Of a stretch of DNA of 64,000 nucleotides, positions 27,056 through 34,027 are shown piece by piece. This DNA is from Anaerotruncus massiliensis (ex Togo et al. 2026) (GTDB taxonomy: Bacteria; Bacillota; Clostridia; Oscillospirales; Ruminococcaceae). The DNA is taken from positions 1,163,501-1,227,500 of the forward strand of contig NZ_LT962687.1 in NCBI RefSeq assembly GCF_900199635.1, in the 5' to 3' direction. The stretch's first letter is position 1; every line of letters begins with the position of its first letter. The position numbers and the translations under genes were made by a program. The notes beneath the pieces were generated by a model. It was given only the letters and a program-made list of their open reading frames with translations. It did no database searches and was not told where the DNA came from.

Positions 27056-27082
27056 CCCGCGCGGGGAACTCCCCCGCGCGGG
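27056..27082 (+). other. Hairpin without T-run between paired modules
   Basis: CCCGCGCGGGG pairs perfectly with CCCCGCGCGGG (11 bp, loop AACTC) just after the secreted-protein gene. Without a following T tract it is more likely an mRNA 3'-end stabiliser or partial attenuator, making the upstream protein more abundant than its membrane partner. Confidence 0.55.
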
Positions 27083-27194
27083 GGCCTTCGGGCCCTGCAG
27101 GACATCCACCCGAGCCCGCGGAGCGATCCGCGCCCCAACAAGGAAACAAACGGCGCAAGCCTTGAAATAGAAACAAAATAAGGCGGGATGGACG

Positions 27195-27743
27195 ATGAAC
27201 GGAGAAAAGACGGAGGAGCGGGCGAACGCAACCCGGGACGGCGGCAAAAAGCTGCTCGCCGCGGCGTGCGTCCTGCTGCTGCTCGTGCTGGGAATCCTGG
27301 CGTTTCTGCTGCTGCGCGCGCCCAAGGCGGGGCCGTCCGGCCTCGCGCGGGAAGCGGCGGCGCTCGCCGGGCAGCTCGAGGGCAAGACGGAGGAGGAAAT
27401 CCAGGCTGAGCTCAACCGGATCGTGGAAGAGGGCATGTTCAATATCTCGATCAACACGGCGCCCACCTTTGAAAACGGAAAGGCCGAGGGCCCGCTCCAG
27501 ATCGAAAACGTGCCGGGCAACCGGTATCTCATGCAGGTGCTGATCACGCTGGACGACACGGGCGAGCTGATCTACGAAACGGGGCTCATCGAGCCCAACC
27601 ACCACATCCAGTCGGCGAAGCTGGATGTGGAGCTGGAAAAGGGCGAATACCTCGCGACGGCGGTCTTTAACGCATACGACCCCGAGACGGAAGAATATAT
27701 CGGGTCGGCTGGCGCGAAATTGACGATCACCGTCTTAAGCTGA
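27195..27743 (+). CDS. Membrane-anchored partner protein 2 of the surface locus
   Basis: 182 residues. Short cytoplasmic N terminus, one transmembrane helix (about 19-42), then an extracellular domain paralogous to the protein at 25756: the helix GKTEEEIQAELNRIVEEGMF is almost identical, followed by NISINT, IENVPGNRYLMQV, ITLDDTGELIYETG and YLATAVFNAYDPET, ending GSAGAKLTITVLS. It follows the small secreted protein just as its paralogue follows the giant one. That suggests two cognate secreted/membrane pairs created by duplication (inference). The SD is weak (AAGGCGGG). Confidence 0.7.
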   Translation: MNGEKTEERANATRDGGKKLLAAACVLLLLVLGILAFLLLRAPKAGPSGLAREAAALAGQLEGKTEEEIQAELNRIVEEGMFNISINTAPTFENGKAEGPLQIENVPGNRYLMQVLITLDDTGELIYETGLIEPNHHIQSAKLDVELEKGEYLATAVFNAYDPETEEYIGSAGAKLTITVLS

Positions 27744-27760
27744 TCACGGGAGGGACAAGG

Positions 27761-28258
27761 ATGAAACGGATGAACAGGGTTCTGGCGGCGCTTCTGGGGT
27801 GCGTGCTGGCGCTGTGCATGGGAATCACGGCGCTGGCGGCGGAAACGGACACCGGGGAGCCGATGGGCGCGCCCTCCCACGCGGAAAGCGGCGGGCACGG
27901 GACGAAGGAGGCGGCGGCGGTCGGCGGCCTCGCGGACTTCGAAAGGAATCCCGGGAACAGCTTCAGCGCGTCGACGCGGTTTTACCTGCGGATCGAAAAC
28001 TCCCCCTACATCGGCCCGTCGGGCGGCGGTGGGGGCGGCGATTCGGTGCGGGTGCTCGTGCCGCTCGACCTTCCGGACGACCTCAAGCTCATCGATGACC
28101 TGCCCATCCCGCTGTCGATCCCGAACACGGGCGACGGCCCGCTGCCCACTGCGGCGTTTGCGCTGCTGGCGGTTTCCGCCGCCCTGATCGCGGCCGCCGG
28201 GTATCAGAGCGGCGGAAAATCCCACCGCGGACGGGAGGACCGGACGCCACCCAAGTGA
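27761..28258 (+). CDS. Small sortase-substrate surface protein
   Basis: 165 residues. Signal peptide 1-26 (GITALAA). A middle segment (GHGTKEAAAVGGLADFE...STRFYLRIEN) resembles the start of the mature 26384 protein. A Gly-rich linker and a Pro/Leu/Asp-rich stretch follow. The C terminus is a classical cell-wall sorting signal: IPNTG at 120-124, a hydrophobic segment, and a basic tail (KSHRGRED). It is therefore probably linked to peptidoglycan by a sortase encoded elsewhere. Small LPXTG proteins of this kind are regular members of WxL/Csc clusters. It is the last gene of the surface locus, 83 bases before a terminator. Confidence 0.75.
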   Translation: MKRMNRVLAALLGCVLALCMGITALAAETDTGEPMGAPSHAESGGHGTKEAAAVGGLADFERNPGNSFSASTRFYLRIENSPYIGPSGGGGGGDSVRVLVPLDLPDDLKLIDDLPIPLSIPNTGDGPLPTAAFALLAVSAALIAAAGYQSGGKSHRGREDRTPPK

Positions 28259-28341
28259 TGAATGAAGCCCCCCGCGTCAACAGGCTGCACGATTGACGCC
28301 GGCCCGCTCGGCCGGCGTAATTGTGGCGGGCGGATATACGG

Positions 28342-28382
28342 AAGGCCGGGGAGCGGTGAAAAACCGCTCCCCGGCCTTTTTC
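28342..28382 (+). terminator. Terminator of the surface locus
   Basis: A 16-bp stem, AAGGCCGGGGAGCGGT (28342-28357) with ACCGCTCCCCGGCCTT (28363-28378), is followed by a T run. The remaining bases to 28571 hold a probable weak promoter (TATACT 28545-28550) and the direct repeat TTCGACA (28530-28536, 28550-28556) before the first XRE regulator, but no gene. Confidence 0.9.
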
Positions 28383-28571
28383 GACCCTCCCGGAGGAAAG
28401 CGCGCGGCGATTTTCAAAACCTTCCCTGCAAGTATGGCGGCTGGCGGCGGTTCACGCATCCAAAAGCAAAGGGAACGGGGCGGCTTTTGAATGCGCACCA
28501 TAATTGCAGAATTACAGTTATTTCCATTCTTCGACAAAATCCCCTATACTTCGACATAGGGAGTGATGTCA

Positions 28572-28922
28572 ATGACGGTACAGGTTCTGGGACAGAAGAT
28601 CAGGTATCTCAGGCGGAGAGAGGGCCTTTCACAGGAGGAGTTTGCGGCCAGGGCGGGCGTCAGCCACCGGAAGCTCAGCGACATCGAGTGCGGAAACGGG
28701 AACCCCACCTTTGATACGATGGACTGCATCGCCGCGGCGTTCGGCCTCCAGATCGAGGAGCTGCTTCAGCCGGATATCGAGGTCGACCTGCTGCCCAGAA
28801 GAGAGCTTTCCCGCCTGCAGCCCATGGTCGACCGCCTTCCCGAGGCGTGGCAGGAGCTGTTTGTCCGGGGGGCGGAGGGCGCTCTGGCCATGTGGCTCGA
28901 GACCGTCCGCGGGCGGGAATAG
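28572..28922 (+). CDS. XRE-family transcriptional regulator A
   Basis: 116 residues from ATG 28572, chosen because GGGAG lies 8 bases upstream and the start then matches its neighbour at 29097 (MTVQVLGQKIRYLR / MTVANLGQIIKARR). A helix-turn-helix of the Cro/C1 type spans about 7-60 (LSQEEFAARAGVSHRKLSDIECGNGNPTFDT kept as a motif). The remaining 55 residues are helical and could dimerise or bind a ligand. It sits just after the surface locus. Together with its paralogue it may control that locus or the pair's own genes (inference). Confidence 0.85.
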   Translation: MTVQVLGQKIRYLRRREGLSQEEFAARAGVSHRKLSDIECGNGNPTFDTMDCIAAAFGLQIEELLQPDIEVDLLPRRELSRLQPMVDRLPEAWQELFVRGAEGALAMWLETVRGRE

Positions 28923-29043
28923 GAAAGCGCCGGTTTTTTGCTCGCGGGCCGGCGGCCGCGTGAGGCGCTGTCATGAAAATGAGAAAAAATGGGTATCAAC
29001 TGAAGTTATGTGACTGGTAAAATAGTACGCGTAACATGGTTTA

Positions 29044-29072
29044 TTCAGAAAATCTGCGATTTTACCTATAAT
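29044..29072 (+). promoter_or_regulatory. Promoter of XRE regulator B
   Basis: TTCAGA (29044-29049), a 17-bp spacer and a perfect TATAAT (29067-29072) lie 25 bases before the start codon, giving a very short leader. Confidence 0.6.
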
Positions 29073-29096
29073 TTTATAAAAAGGGGAGAATCGCCG

Positions 29097-29444
29097 ATGA
29101 CAGTCGCAAATCTGGGACAGATCATCAAGGCCCGCAGAGAGCGGATGAAGATCAATCAGGAAAACCTTGCGGCCTGCGCGGGAATCAGCACAAAGCTGCT
29201 CAGCGACATCGAATGCGGCAGAGCGAACCCGACCTTTGAAACGATGGACCTTGTGGCGGCCGCGCTGGGCGTGGAGCTGGAGGAGCTGCTCCAGCCCGAG
29301 CAGGTGATCGACCTGCTTCCCAAAAACGATCTCGCGCGGTACCAGCAGATGCTCGACCGCCTTCCTCCGTTCGCGCAGGAGATGGTCATCGCGGGACTTG
29401 AGGGCGCGATCTCCCAATGTCTTCAGGTCTCCAAGGAATGGTAA
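29097..29444 (+). CDS. XRE-family transcriptional regulator B
   Basis: 115 residues from ATG 29097, with AAAGGGGAG upstream. HTH domain at about 6-60 (INQENLAACAGISTKLLSDI, then ECGRANPTFETMDLVAAALG) and the same helical tail as regulator A (EELLQPEQVIDLLPKNDLARYQ). The two proteins are clear paralogues with separate promoters. The recognition-helix residues differ (SHRKLSDIE versus STKLLSDIE), so their operators may overlap or differ slightly. Its stop codon forms part of the following terminator stem. Confidence 0.85.
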   Translation: MTVANLGQIIKARRERMKINQENLAACAGISTKLLSDIECGRANPTFETMDLVAAALGVELEELLQPEQVIDLLPKNDLARYQQMLDRLPPFAQEMVIAGLEGAISQCLQVSKEW

Positions 29445-29471
29445 TGGCCGCCCAACGGGCGGCCATTTTTT
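29444..29471 (+). terminator. Terminator after XRE regulator B
   Basis: ATGGCCGCCC / GGGCGGCCAT stem with a 3-base loop and six T. Confidence 0.9.
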
Positions 29472-29492
29472 GATTTTAAAGGCTCGGAACGC

Positions 29493-30242
29493 TTATTTGG
29501 TCCGCCGCTGCATGTGCCAGCAGAGACGCGCGGCGAACGGCTCGGACGCGAAATGCGCGGCCAGCTTGGCGGCTTTCATCAGCCCGCCGGGGATGATGAG
29601 CGCGCGGCGGGCGAAGATCCCGTCGACGGCGCGGCGTGCGGCCTCCAGGCTCGGCATCCCGCCGACGGCGAACCGCACGTCGGCGGTCCTGCTGAAGGCG
29701 GTATCCACCGGGCCGGGACAGAACGCCCCGAGATAGACGCGGCTCCCCCGGCGGCGCAGCTCCTCCCGCACGCCGAGCGTCAGCCGCATGACATAGGCCT
29801 TGGAGGCGTAGTAGGCGGCCATCTGCGGGCCGGGAAAGAAGGCCGCCGACGAGGCGACGTTGAGGATGTAGCCGCTGTCCCGCGCGATGAAGTCCCGCAG
29901 GAAGAGCTTGGTGAGGATGTGCACCGCGCGGATATTCGTATCGATCAGCCGCAGCTCGGCGTCGAGGTCGGTTTTGTCGAACATGCCGCACAGCCCGAAC
30001 CCGGCGTTGTTGACGAGGATGTCGATCTTCTCCGCGCGCAGCTGCTCGTAGAGGCGGCGGCATTCCTTCTCGTCCGAGAGGTCCGCGCAGACGACCTGCG
30101 CGCCGCCGGGCAGCGTTTTGGCGAGCGCCTCCAGCTTGTCGCGGCTGCGTGCCGTCAGGATCAGTTTGCATCCCCGCGCGGCCAGTACCCGTGCGATATC
30201 CCGCCCGAGCCCGGAGCTCGCGCCCGTCACCAATGCTTTCAT
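29493..30242 (-). CDS. Short-chain dehydrogenase/reductase
   Basis: 249 residues. The classical SDR pattern is present: cofactor motif TGASSGLG at 7-14, NNAG, and the catalytic YYASK (Tyr-x-x-x-Lys) preceded by the active-site serine in NVASSAAFF. The residues after the second strand (TARSRDKL) fit an NADP(H) preference. Substrate unknown; this subgroup (YqjQ/DltE-like) acts on a broad range of carbonyl compounds. It is a single gene on the minus strand, convergent with the XRE genes, with its own promoter at 30271-30298. Confidence 0.88.
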   Translation of the reverse strand: MKALVTGASSGLGRDIARVLAARGCKLILTARSRDKLEALAKTLPGGAQVVCADLSDEKECRRLYEQLRAEKIDILVNNAGFGLCGMFDKTDLDAELRLIDTNIRAVHILTKLFLRDFIARDSGYILNVASSAAFFPGPQMAAYYASKAYVMRLTLGVREELRRRGSRVYLGAFCPGPVDTAFSRTADVRFAVGGMPSLEAARRAVDGIFARRALIIPGGLMKAAKLAAHFASEPFAARLCWHMQRRTK

Positions 30243-30270
30243 GCCGACTCCTCCATACTGCTTTTTCAAT

Positions 30271-30298
30271 AGTATACCAAATTTTCGCCGTTTCACAA
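30271..30298 (-). promoter_or_regulatory. Promoter of the minus-strand short-chain dehydrogenase
   Basis: Read on the minus strand, TTGTGA (30298-30293), a 16-bp spacer and TATACT (30276-30271). Confidence 0.55.
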
Positions 30299-30384
30299 GG
30301 CCGGAATCCGCGGGGGAGAAAATCAACAAAAATTGAATTCTCATATCTCCCGGGCCATGATAAAATGAAGCAACAGGAACATGG

Positions 30385-30429
30385 CAAAGCGGGGCCCCGC
30401 TTTGTGCTGCGCCGCTGTGCGGCGCAGCA
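30385..30429 (+). other. Perfect 20-bp palindrome followed by an 11-bp hairpin in a 5' leader
   Basis: CAAAGCGGGGCCCCGCTTTG (30385-30404) is a perfect palindrome. Immediately after it TGCTGCGCCGC pairs with GCGGCGCAGCA (loop TGT, 30405-30429). No T run follows either. They lie 45 bases before the secreted-protein start at 30474 and could protect the mRNA 5' end or bind a dimeric regulator. Confidence 0.6.
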
Positions 30430-30473
30430 ATTCCCTTTGCCGGGGGGCCGCGAAGACAAAAGGAGGAGAATAC

Positions 30474-31706
30474 ATGAAAAAGCTGATGGCACTCACCCTG
30501 GCGCTGGTACTGGCGCTCTCCCTCGGCGTAACCGCCCTTGCGAAGGACGCCCCGATCCCCGAGGGCGCGAAGGTGGTCCGGGAAATCCACCTGCGCGCGG
30601 ACGGCGTCTTCTTTTACGACATGCGGGGAAATTACTATGAGGAAGAAGTCCCCACGACCGCGAAAATCTACCTGATTCCCGATATGGGGGAAGAAAACAG
30701 CCCGGACGATTATTCGGACGCGGTCGCGGACGACGGCTCGACGATCTCGGCCGATGATCTCTACTATTCAGACCTGTATGAATATCTTGGCTGCGATAGG
30801 GACGTGACCGACTTCTTCACCGCGAAGTTCAAGAAGGAGGAGGGCGCGAAAGCAATCAAATCGCTCAAGCTCGTCTCGAAAAAGATCGGTGATGTGGTCA
30901 GCAATGGCAGCTTTTACTTTGACGGCGCCGCTGAGCGTTGGGGCTTTATCGAGGGAGAGATGAAGGAGGGCTTCACCGGCGACGAGACGAAGATCGGGCT
31001 GACCGCCACCTATAAGGCGAAGGACAATCTCGACATCACCCCGTGGAACTGGGGTGAAGGCGCTCTGTATCTCGCGAAGAACGGCAAGGTCATCGTGGAC
31101 TTCAAGTTCTACGTCAAAAACGACGAGCGCGGCGCGGACGCCGACTTCAAGGCGGGCGACGGCGGCGTGGTCGTGAAGCCGCAGAAGAACGAGGACAACG
31201 AGATCACCTGGGAGAGTGAAAACGACACGCTGGCGTGGCTCGCCTTCACGAGCGACGACAACGCGGCAAAGTTCTACCCGAAGATGACCACCAAATGGAG
31301 CGACCAGGATTACACGGACTATTTCGCGGATCAGGACGCCTATCTCTATGACTTCATCGGCAATCCGCAGATCGCCTCGACGAGCCGCGCGACCCTTGAC
31401 CTGCGGTATCCGTTCGTGGACGAAGACGGCGAGCTGACCGTCGACCCGGAGAACGCGGTCGTCTACACGATCGGCGAGGACGGAGAGCCGGTCGATATCA
31501 CCTCCGAGTTCCAGTTCGTTGAGACGGACGACGGCGACTACGTCCTGCGCACGAAGACCCGCCGGCTCGGCACCTATATCATCGCCGGGAAGCCGGCCGC
31601 ATCGGATGCGGAAGCGGCCGGGGCCCCCGCGGAAACCGCCGGGGAAGCGCCCGCCGGGGAGCCCGCCGCTCCCGTAAAGGCATTCCTGCCCTCCTTTGCG
31701 AAATAG
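30474..31706 (+). CDS. Secreted acidic protein of unknown function
   Basis: 410 residues from ATG 30474 (AAAGGAGGAGAATAC upstream). Signal peptide 1-22 (LGVTALA-KD). The mature protein is rich in Asp, Glu and Lys and looks like a series of beta-rich segments: about 35-75 (HLRADGVFFYDMRGNYYEEE), 110-180, 190-250 (WGEGALYLAKNGKVIVDF) and a C-terminal region near 345-375 (TKTRRLGTYIIAGKP) of a type seen at the end of many clostridial secreted proteins. The last 35 residues are Ala/Pro/Glu-rich. No anchor is visible. I do not recognise the family. Confidence 0.65.
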   Translation: MKKLMALTLALVLALSLGVTALAKDAPIPEGAKVVREIHLRADGVFFYDMRGNYYEEEVPTTAKIYLIPDMGEENSPDDYSDAVADDGSTISADDLYYSDLYEYLGCDRDVTDFFTAKFKKEEGAKAIKSLKLVSKKIGDVVSNGSFYFDGAAERWGFIEGEMKEGFTGDETKIGLTATYKAKDNLDITPWNWGEGALYLAKNGKVIVDFKFYVKNDERGADADFKAGDGGVVVKPQKNEDNEITWESENDTLAWLAFTSDDNAAKFYPKMTTKWSDQDYTDYFADQDAYLYDFIGNPQIASTSRATLDLRYPFVDEDGELTVDPENAVVYTIGEDGEPVDITSEFQFVETDDGDYVLRTKTRRLGTYIIAGKPAASDAEAAGAPAETAGEAPAGEPAAPVKAFLPSFAK

Positions 31707-31711
31707 GCGGA

Positions 31712-31758
31712 TCAAAAATCGGGAGGACCCGCGGGCCGACGGCCCGCGGGTCCTCTTT
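31712..31758. terminator. Bidirectional terminator between convergent genes
   Basis: A 15-bp stem (31723-31737 with 31741-31755, loop GAC) is flanked by TTT on the right and by an A run on the left, so it can serve the secreted-protein gene and the convergent minus-strand MATE gene. Confidence 0.85.
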
Positions 31759-31769
31759 GCGTCCTCCGC

Positions 31770-33113
31770 TCAGGAGACAAGCCTTTTGCGCCTCCAGCGT
31801 CCGGAACGGAAATAAAGGATCCCGAACACGAAGGGGAGCAGGGGGGAGAGGCATTCGCCCCAGCAGAGCCCGGCGAAGCCGAGCCCCAGCGGGACGCTGA
31901 GCAGCCAGCTGAGCGACAGGCGCATCACCACGGAATGGAGCATCGCGTTGAGCATGGCGAAGAGGGAGTCGCCCGCGCCGGTCGCGAAGGAATCGAAGGT
32001 GTACATGACCGCGTAGACGAGGCTGTTGAAGGAGCAGCAGACGCGCAGGTAGAAGACGCCCTCCCGCACGACCTCGGGGTCGGTGTTGAAGAGCCCGATG
32101 ATCCGCGCGGTGAAGAGCTGTACCGCGAGGATGCTCGCCGCCGTGACGAGCAGGGCGAGGCGCAGGCCGCTCTTGGCGGTCTCTTCCGCCCGGCCGGTAT
32201 CCCCCGCGCCGAGGTTCTGCCCGGCCATCGTGGTGACCGCCTGGCCGACCGCCCAGCAGGGCATGGCGGCGAAGGAGTTGACCTTGAGGCCCACCCCCGC
32301 CGCCGCGGCCACCGCCACGCCGTAGCCGTTGAGCATGCCGGTGACGAGCAGGTAGGAGAGGTTGAGCACGGTCATCTGCACGGCGGTGGGAAAGCCGATG
32401 CGCAGGATGGCGCGGCAGGTCTTGGGCGCGGTGCGGAAATAGGAGGGGGAGAAGTCGAGGGGGAGCCCCCGCCGCCGCAGGACAAACACGGCGGTCAAAA
32501 AGGAGACGCCCTGCGACGCGGCGGTTGCGATCGCCGCGCCTTCCGTGCCGAGGCCGAGCGGCCCGACGAGCAGCAGGTCGAGCAGGATGTTGACGGCGGT
32601 GGCGACCGCCACGAAGAAGAGGGGGCTTTTGGAGTCGCCCAGCCCGCGCAGCACCGAGCAGACCGCGTTGTAGCCAAAGACAAAGACGGTGCCGAGGCAG
32701 ATGACCCGCATGTAGCGGAGCGCGTGGGGCAGCGCCTCGGCGGGCAGGTTCATGAGGGAAAAGACGGGGCGGTAGGCGAGCAGGCCCGCCGCGGTGACGA
32801 GCAGGGCGGCCAGCGCCGACACCGAAAAGAGCGCGCCGGTCGTTTCCCGCTGGCCGCGCGTGTCGCGCGCGCCCTTATACTGCGCGATGAGCACCGCGCC
32901 GCCCGTGGTGACGCCGGTGCAGACCGACTGGATGATAAAGCTGAGCATGGCGGCGCTGCTGACCGCCGCGAGCCCCGCGCTGCCGACGAACCGGCCGACC
33001 ACGGCCATGTCCACGATGCTGTAGAGGGATTGCAGCAGGTTTGCGAGAAAGAGGGGCGCCGCGAAGGAGAGAAGCTGTTTCGGCACGCTGCCGACGGTGA
33101 GATCGCGTTCCAT
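31770..33113 (-). CDS. MATE-family multidrug exporter A
   Basis: 447 residues from the ATG at 33113, preferred because GAGG lies about 9 bases upstream; an in-frame ATG at 33134 has no SD. Twelve hydrophobic segments and the MATE/NorM arrangement are visible (VPKQLLSFAAPLFLANLLQSLYSIVDMAVVGRF as the first-helix region, split here as a motif, and the equivalent repeat in the second half). It exports cationic drugs or metabolites using a sodium or proton gradient. Two intrinsic terminators and a leader ORF separate it from the nearest promoter, implying attenuation control. Confidence 0.9.
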   Translation of the reverse strand: MERDLTVGSVPKQLLSFAAPLFLANLLQSLYSIVDMAVVGRFVGSAGLAAVSSAAMLSFIIQSVCTGVTTGGAVLIAQYKGARDTRGQRETTGALFSVSALAALLVTAAGLLAYRPVFSLMNLPAEALPHALRYMRVICLGTVFVFGYNAVCSVLRGLGDSKSPLFFVAVATAVNILLDLLLVGPLGLGTEGAAIATAASQGVSFLTAVFVLRRRGLPLDFSPSYFRTAPKTCRAILRIGFPTAVQMTVLNLSYLLVTGMLNGYGVAVAAAAGVGLKVNSFAAMPCWAVGQAVTTMAGQNLGAGDTGRAEETAKSGLRLALLVTAASILAVQLFTARIIGLFNTDPEVVREGVFYLRVCCSFNSLVYAVMYTFDSFATGAGDSLFAMLNAMLHSVVMRLSLSWLLSVPLGLGFAGLCWGECLSPLLPFVFGILYFRSGRWRRKRLVS

Positions 33114-33143
33114 GGTAAAATTCCTCGTTTCCATAAAATGAAA

Positions 33144-33174
33144 GGGGAGGCGGGGGCATGGCCCCCGCCTCCCC
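33144..33174 (-). terminator. Second leader terminator before MATE exporter A
   Basis: On the minus strand GGGGAGGCGGGGGC pairs perfectly with its mirror (14 bp, loop CAT) and is followed by TTTCATTTT. It lies 30 bases before the MATE start codon, leaving no room for a separate promoter downstream. Confidence 0.75.
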
Positions 33175-33197
33175 TGCGCATACCGCGCGGAAGACGC

Positions 33198-33228
33198 AAA
33201 AAGCCGCGGACGAAACATCGTCCGCGGC
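33198..33228 (-). terminator. First leader terminator before MATE exporter A
   Basis: On the minus strand GCCGCGGACGA pairs with TCGTCCGCGGC (11 bp, loop TGTT), followed by TTTTTGCG. A further 9-bp hairpin (33269-33290) lies upstream in the same leader and could form alternative pairings with it through its GTCCG/CGGAC segments. Confidence 0.8.
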
Positions 33229-33302
33229 AAAATCGATCCGCATCATCCGGCGGGCACGCAGAACCGGACGGGTCCGTCCGAACGGACCCGCCGGGGAACT
33301 GT

Positions 33303-33386
33303 CTATCCGCCGATGAAATCGTAAAGCTCCGCACAATGTTTCATCGTTTCCAATTGCCCGGAGCGGCTTATGATACAGAGCTTCAT
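33303..33386 (-). CDS. 27-residue leader ORF upstream of MATE exporter A
   Basis: MKLCIISRSGQLETMKHCAE continuing LYDFIGG, stop TAG. The SD-like GAAAGGA lies about 9 bases before the ATG. A near-ideal promoter (33418-33446) drives it, and two terminators follow before the exporter gene. It could be an independent small protein or a regulatory leader peptide, where a drug-stalled ribosome allows read-through into the exporter; the layout favours the latter. I do not recognise the peptide. Confidence 0.5.
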   Translation of the reverse strand: MKLCIISRSGQLETMKHCAELYDFIGG

Positions 33387-33417
33387 GACAAAGCGTCCTT
33401 TCTGCTTTCTGAGGTCC

Positions 33418-33446
33418 ATTATAGTCGGCGGGAGGCCGCCTGTCAA
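33418..33446 (-). promoter_or_regulatory. Strong promoter of the leader ORF/MATE A transcript
   Basis: On the minus strand TTGACA (33446-33441), exactly 17 bp, TATAAT (33423-33418): a full match to the sigma-A consensus. It starts 11 bases past the stop codon of the Lrp-family gene. Confidence 0.85.
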
Positions 33447-33456
33447 GAAGGCCCGG

Positions 33457-33915
33457 TCAGAGCCGCAGGCCCTTGACGTCCTTTTTGCGGGAGAGGATGA
33501 TGTTGCAGCTGAGCTTTACGACGCCGGGCAGGCGGTAGAGGAACTCCTGCAAAAACCGTTCCATCTCCTCGCTGCTGGCGGCGACGGCGTGGACGTGCAG
33601 CTTGCTGCTGCCCGACACGAAGTAGATCTGCGTGACGGTGTCGCAGCGGTCGAGCGCCTCCGCGACCGGCTGGAGCTGCGCGGGCTCGGTCTCGATCTCA
33701 AAGTAGGCGGAGACGGCGCTGCCGATCTTCTGCGGGTTGATGATCGTCGTGTAGCCCTCGATGACGCCGCGCTTTTCCAGCGCGTCGATGCGGGCCCGCA
33801 CCGCCACGCGGGAGACGCCCACCGCCTCGCCGATATCGGAATAGGACATCCGCGCGTTTTCGGTGAGCAGGGCGACGATTTTGCGGTCGAGCTCGTCCAG
33901 TCCCTTGAGATACAT
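33457..33915 (-). CDS. Lrp/AsnC-family transcriptional regulator
   Basis: 152 residues from ATG 33915, with AAAGGGG 9 bases upstream; a TTG at 33924 is a less likely start. An N-terminal helix-turn-helix (LDRKIVALLTENARMSYSDI, then GEAVGVSRVAVRARIDALEKRG) is joined to an RAM ligand-binding beta-alpha-beta domain (VSAYFEIET..., ending LPGVVKLSCNIIL). Such proteins form octamers and sense amino acids. Its position just upstream of the MATE leader promoter suggests it could regulate MATE A or its own gene (inference). Confidence 0.88.
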   Translation of the reverse strand: MYLKGLDELDRKIVALLTENARMSYSDIGEAVGVSRVAVRARIDALEKRGVIEGYTTIINPQKIGSAVSAYFEIETEPAQLQPVAEALDRCDTVTQIYFVSGSSKLHVHAVAASSEEMERFLQEFLYRLPGVVKLSCNIILSRKKDVKGLRL

Positions 33916-33938
33916 GCCGGTCAACCCCTTTCCCCGTT

Positions 33939-33967
33939 ATTCTACCGCATTTTCCGCCGGAAAACAA
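33939..33967 (-). promoter_or_regulatory. Promoter of the Lrp-family gene
   Basis: On the minus strand TTGTTT (33967-33962), 17 bp, TAGAAT (33944-33939). Confidence 0.55.
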
Positions 33968-33990
33968 GGCGGAACTTTCTTTTTGCAGGA

Positions 33991-34019
33991 TTGACATTTC
34001 CGGCAGTGCGTGATAAACT
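33991..34019 (+). promoter_or_regulatory. Promoter of MATE exporter B
   Basis: TTGACA (33991-33996), 17 bp, TAAACT (34014-34019). The predicted transcript start falls at the beginning of the direct repeats at 34028. Confidence 0.7.
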
Positions 34020-34027
34020 GTCGTTAG

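Noticed and set aside
31935-33476. 513-codon plus-strand frame antisense to MATE exporter A
   Set aside because: The minus strand encodes a clear MATE protein; the plus-strand product is a charged low-complexity artefact that also crosses two terminators.
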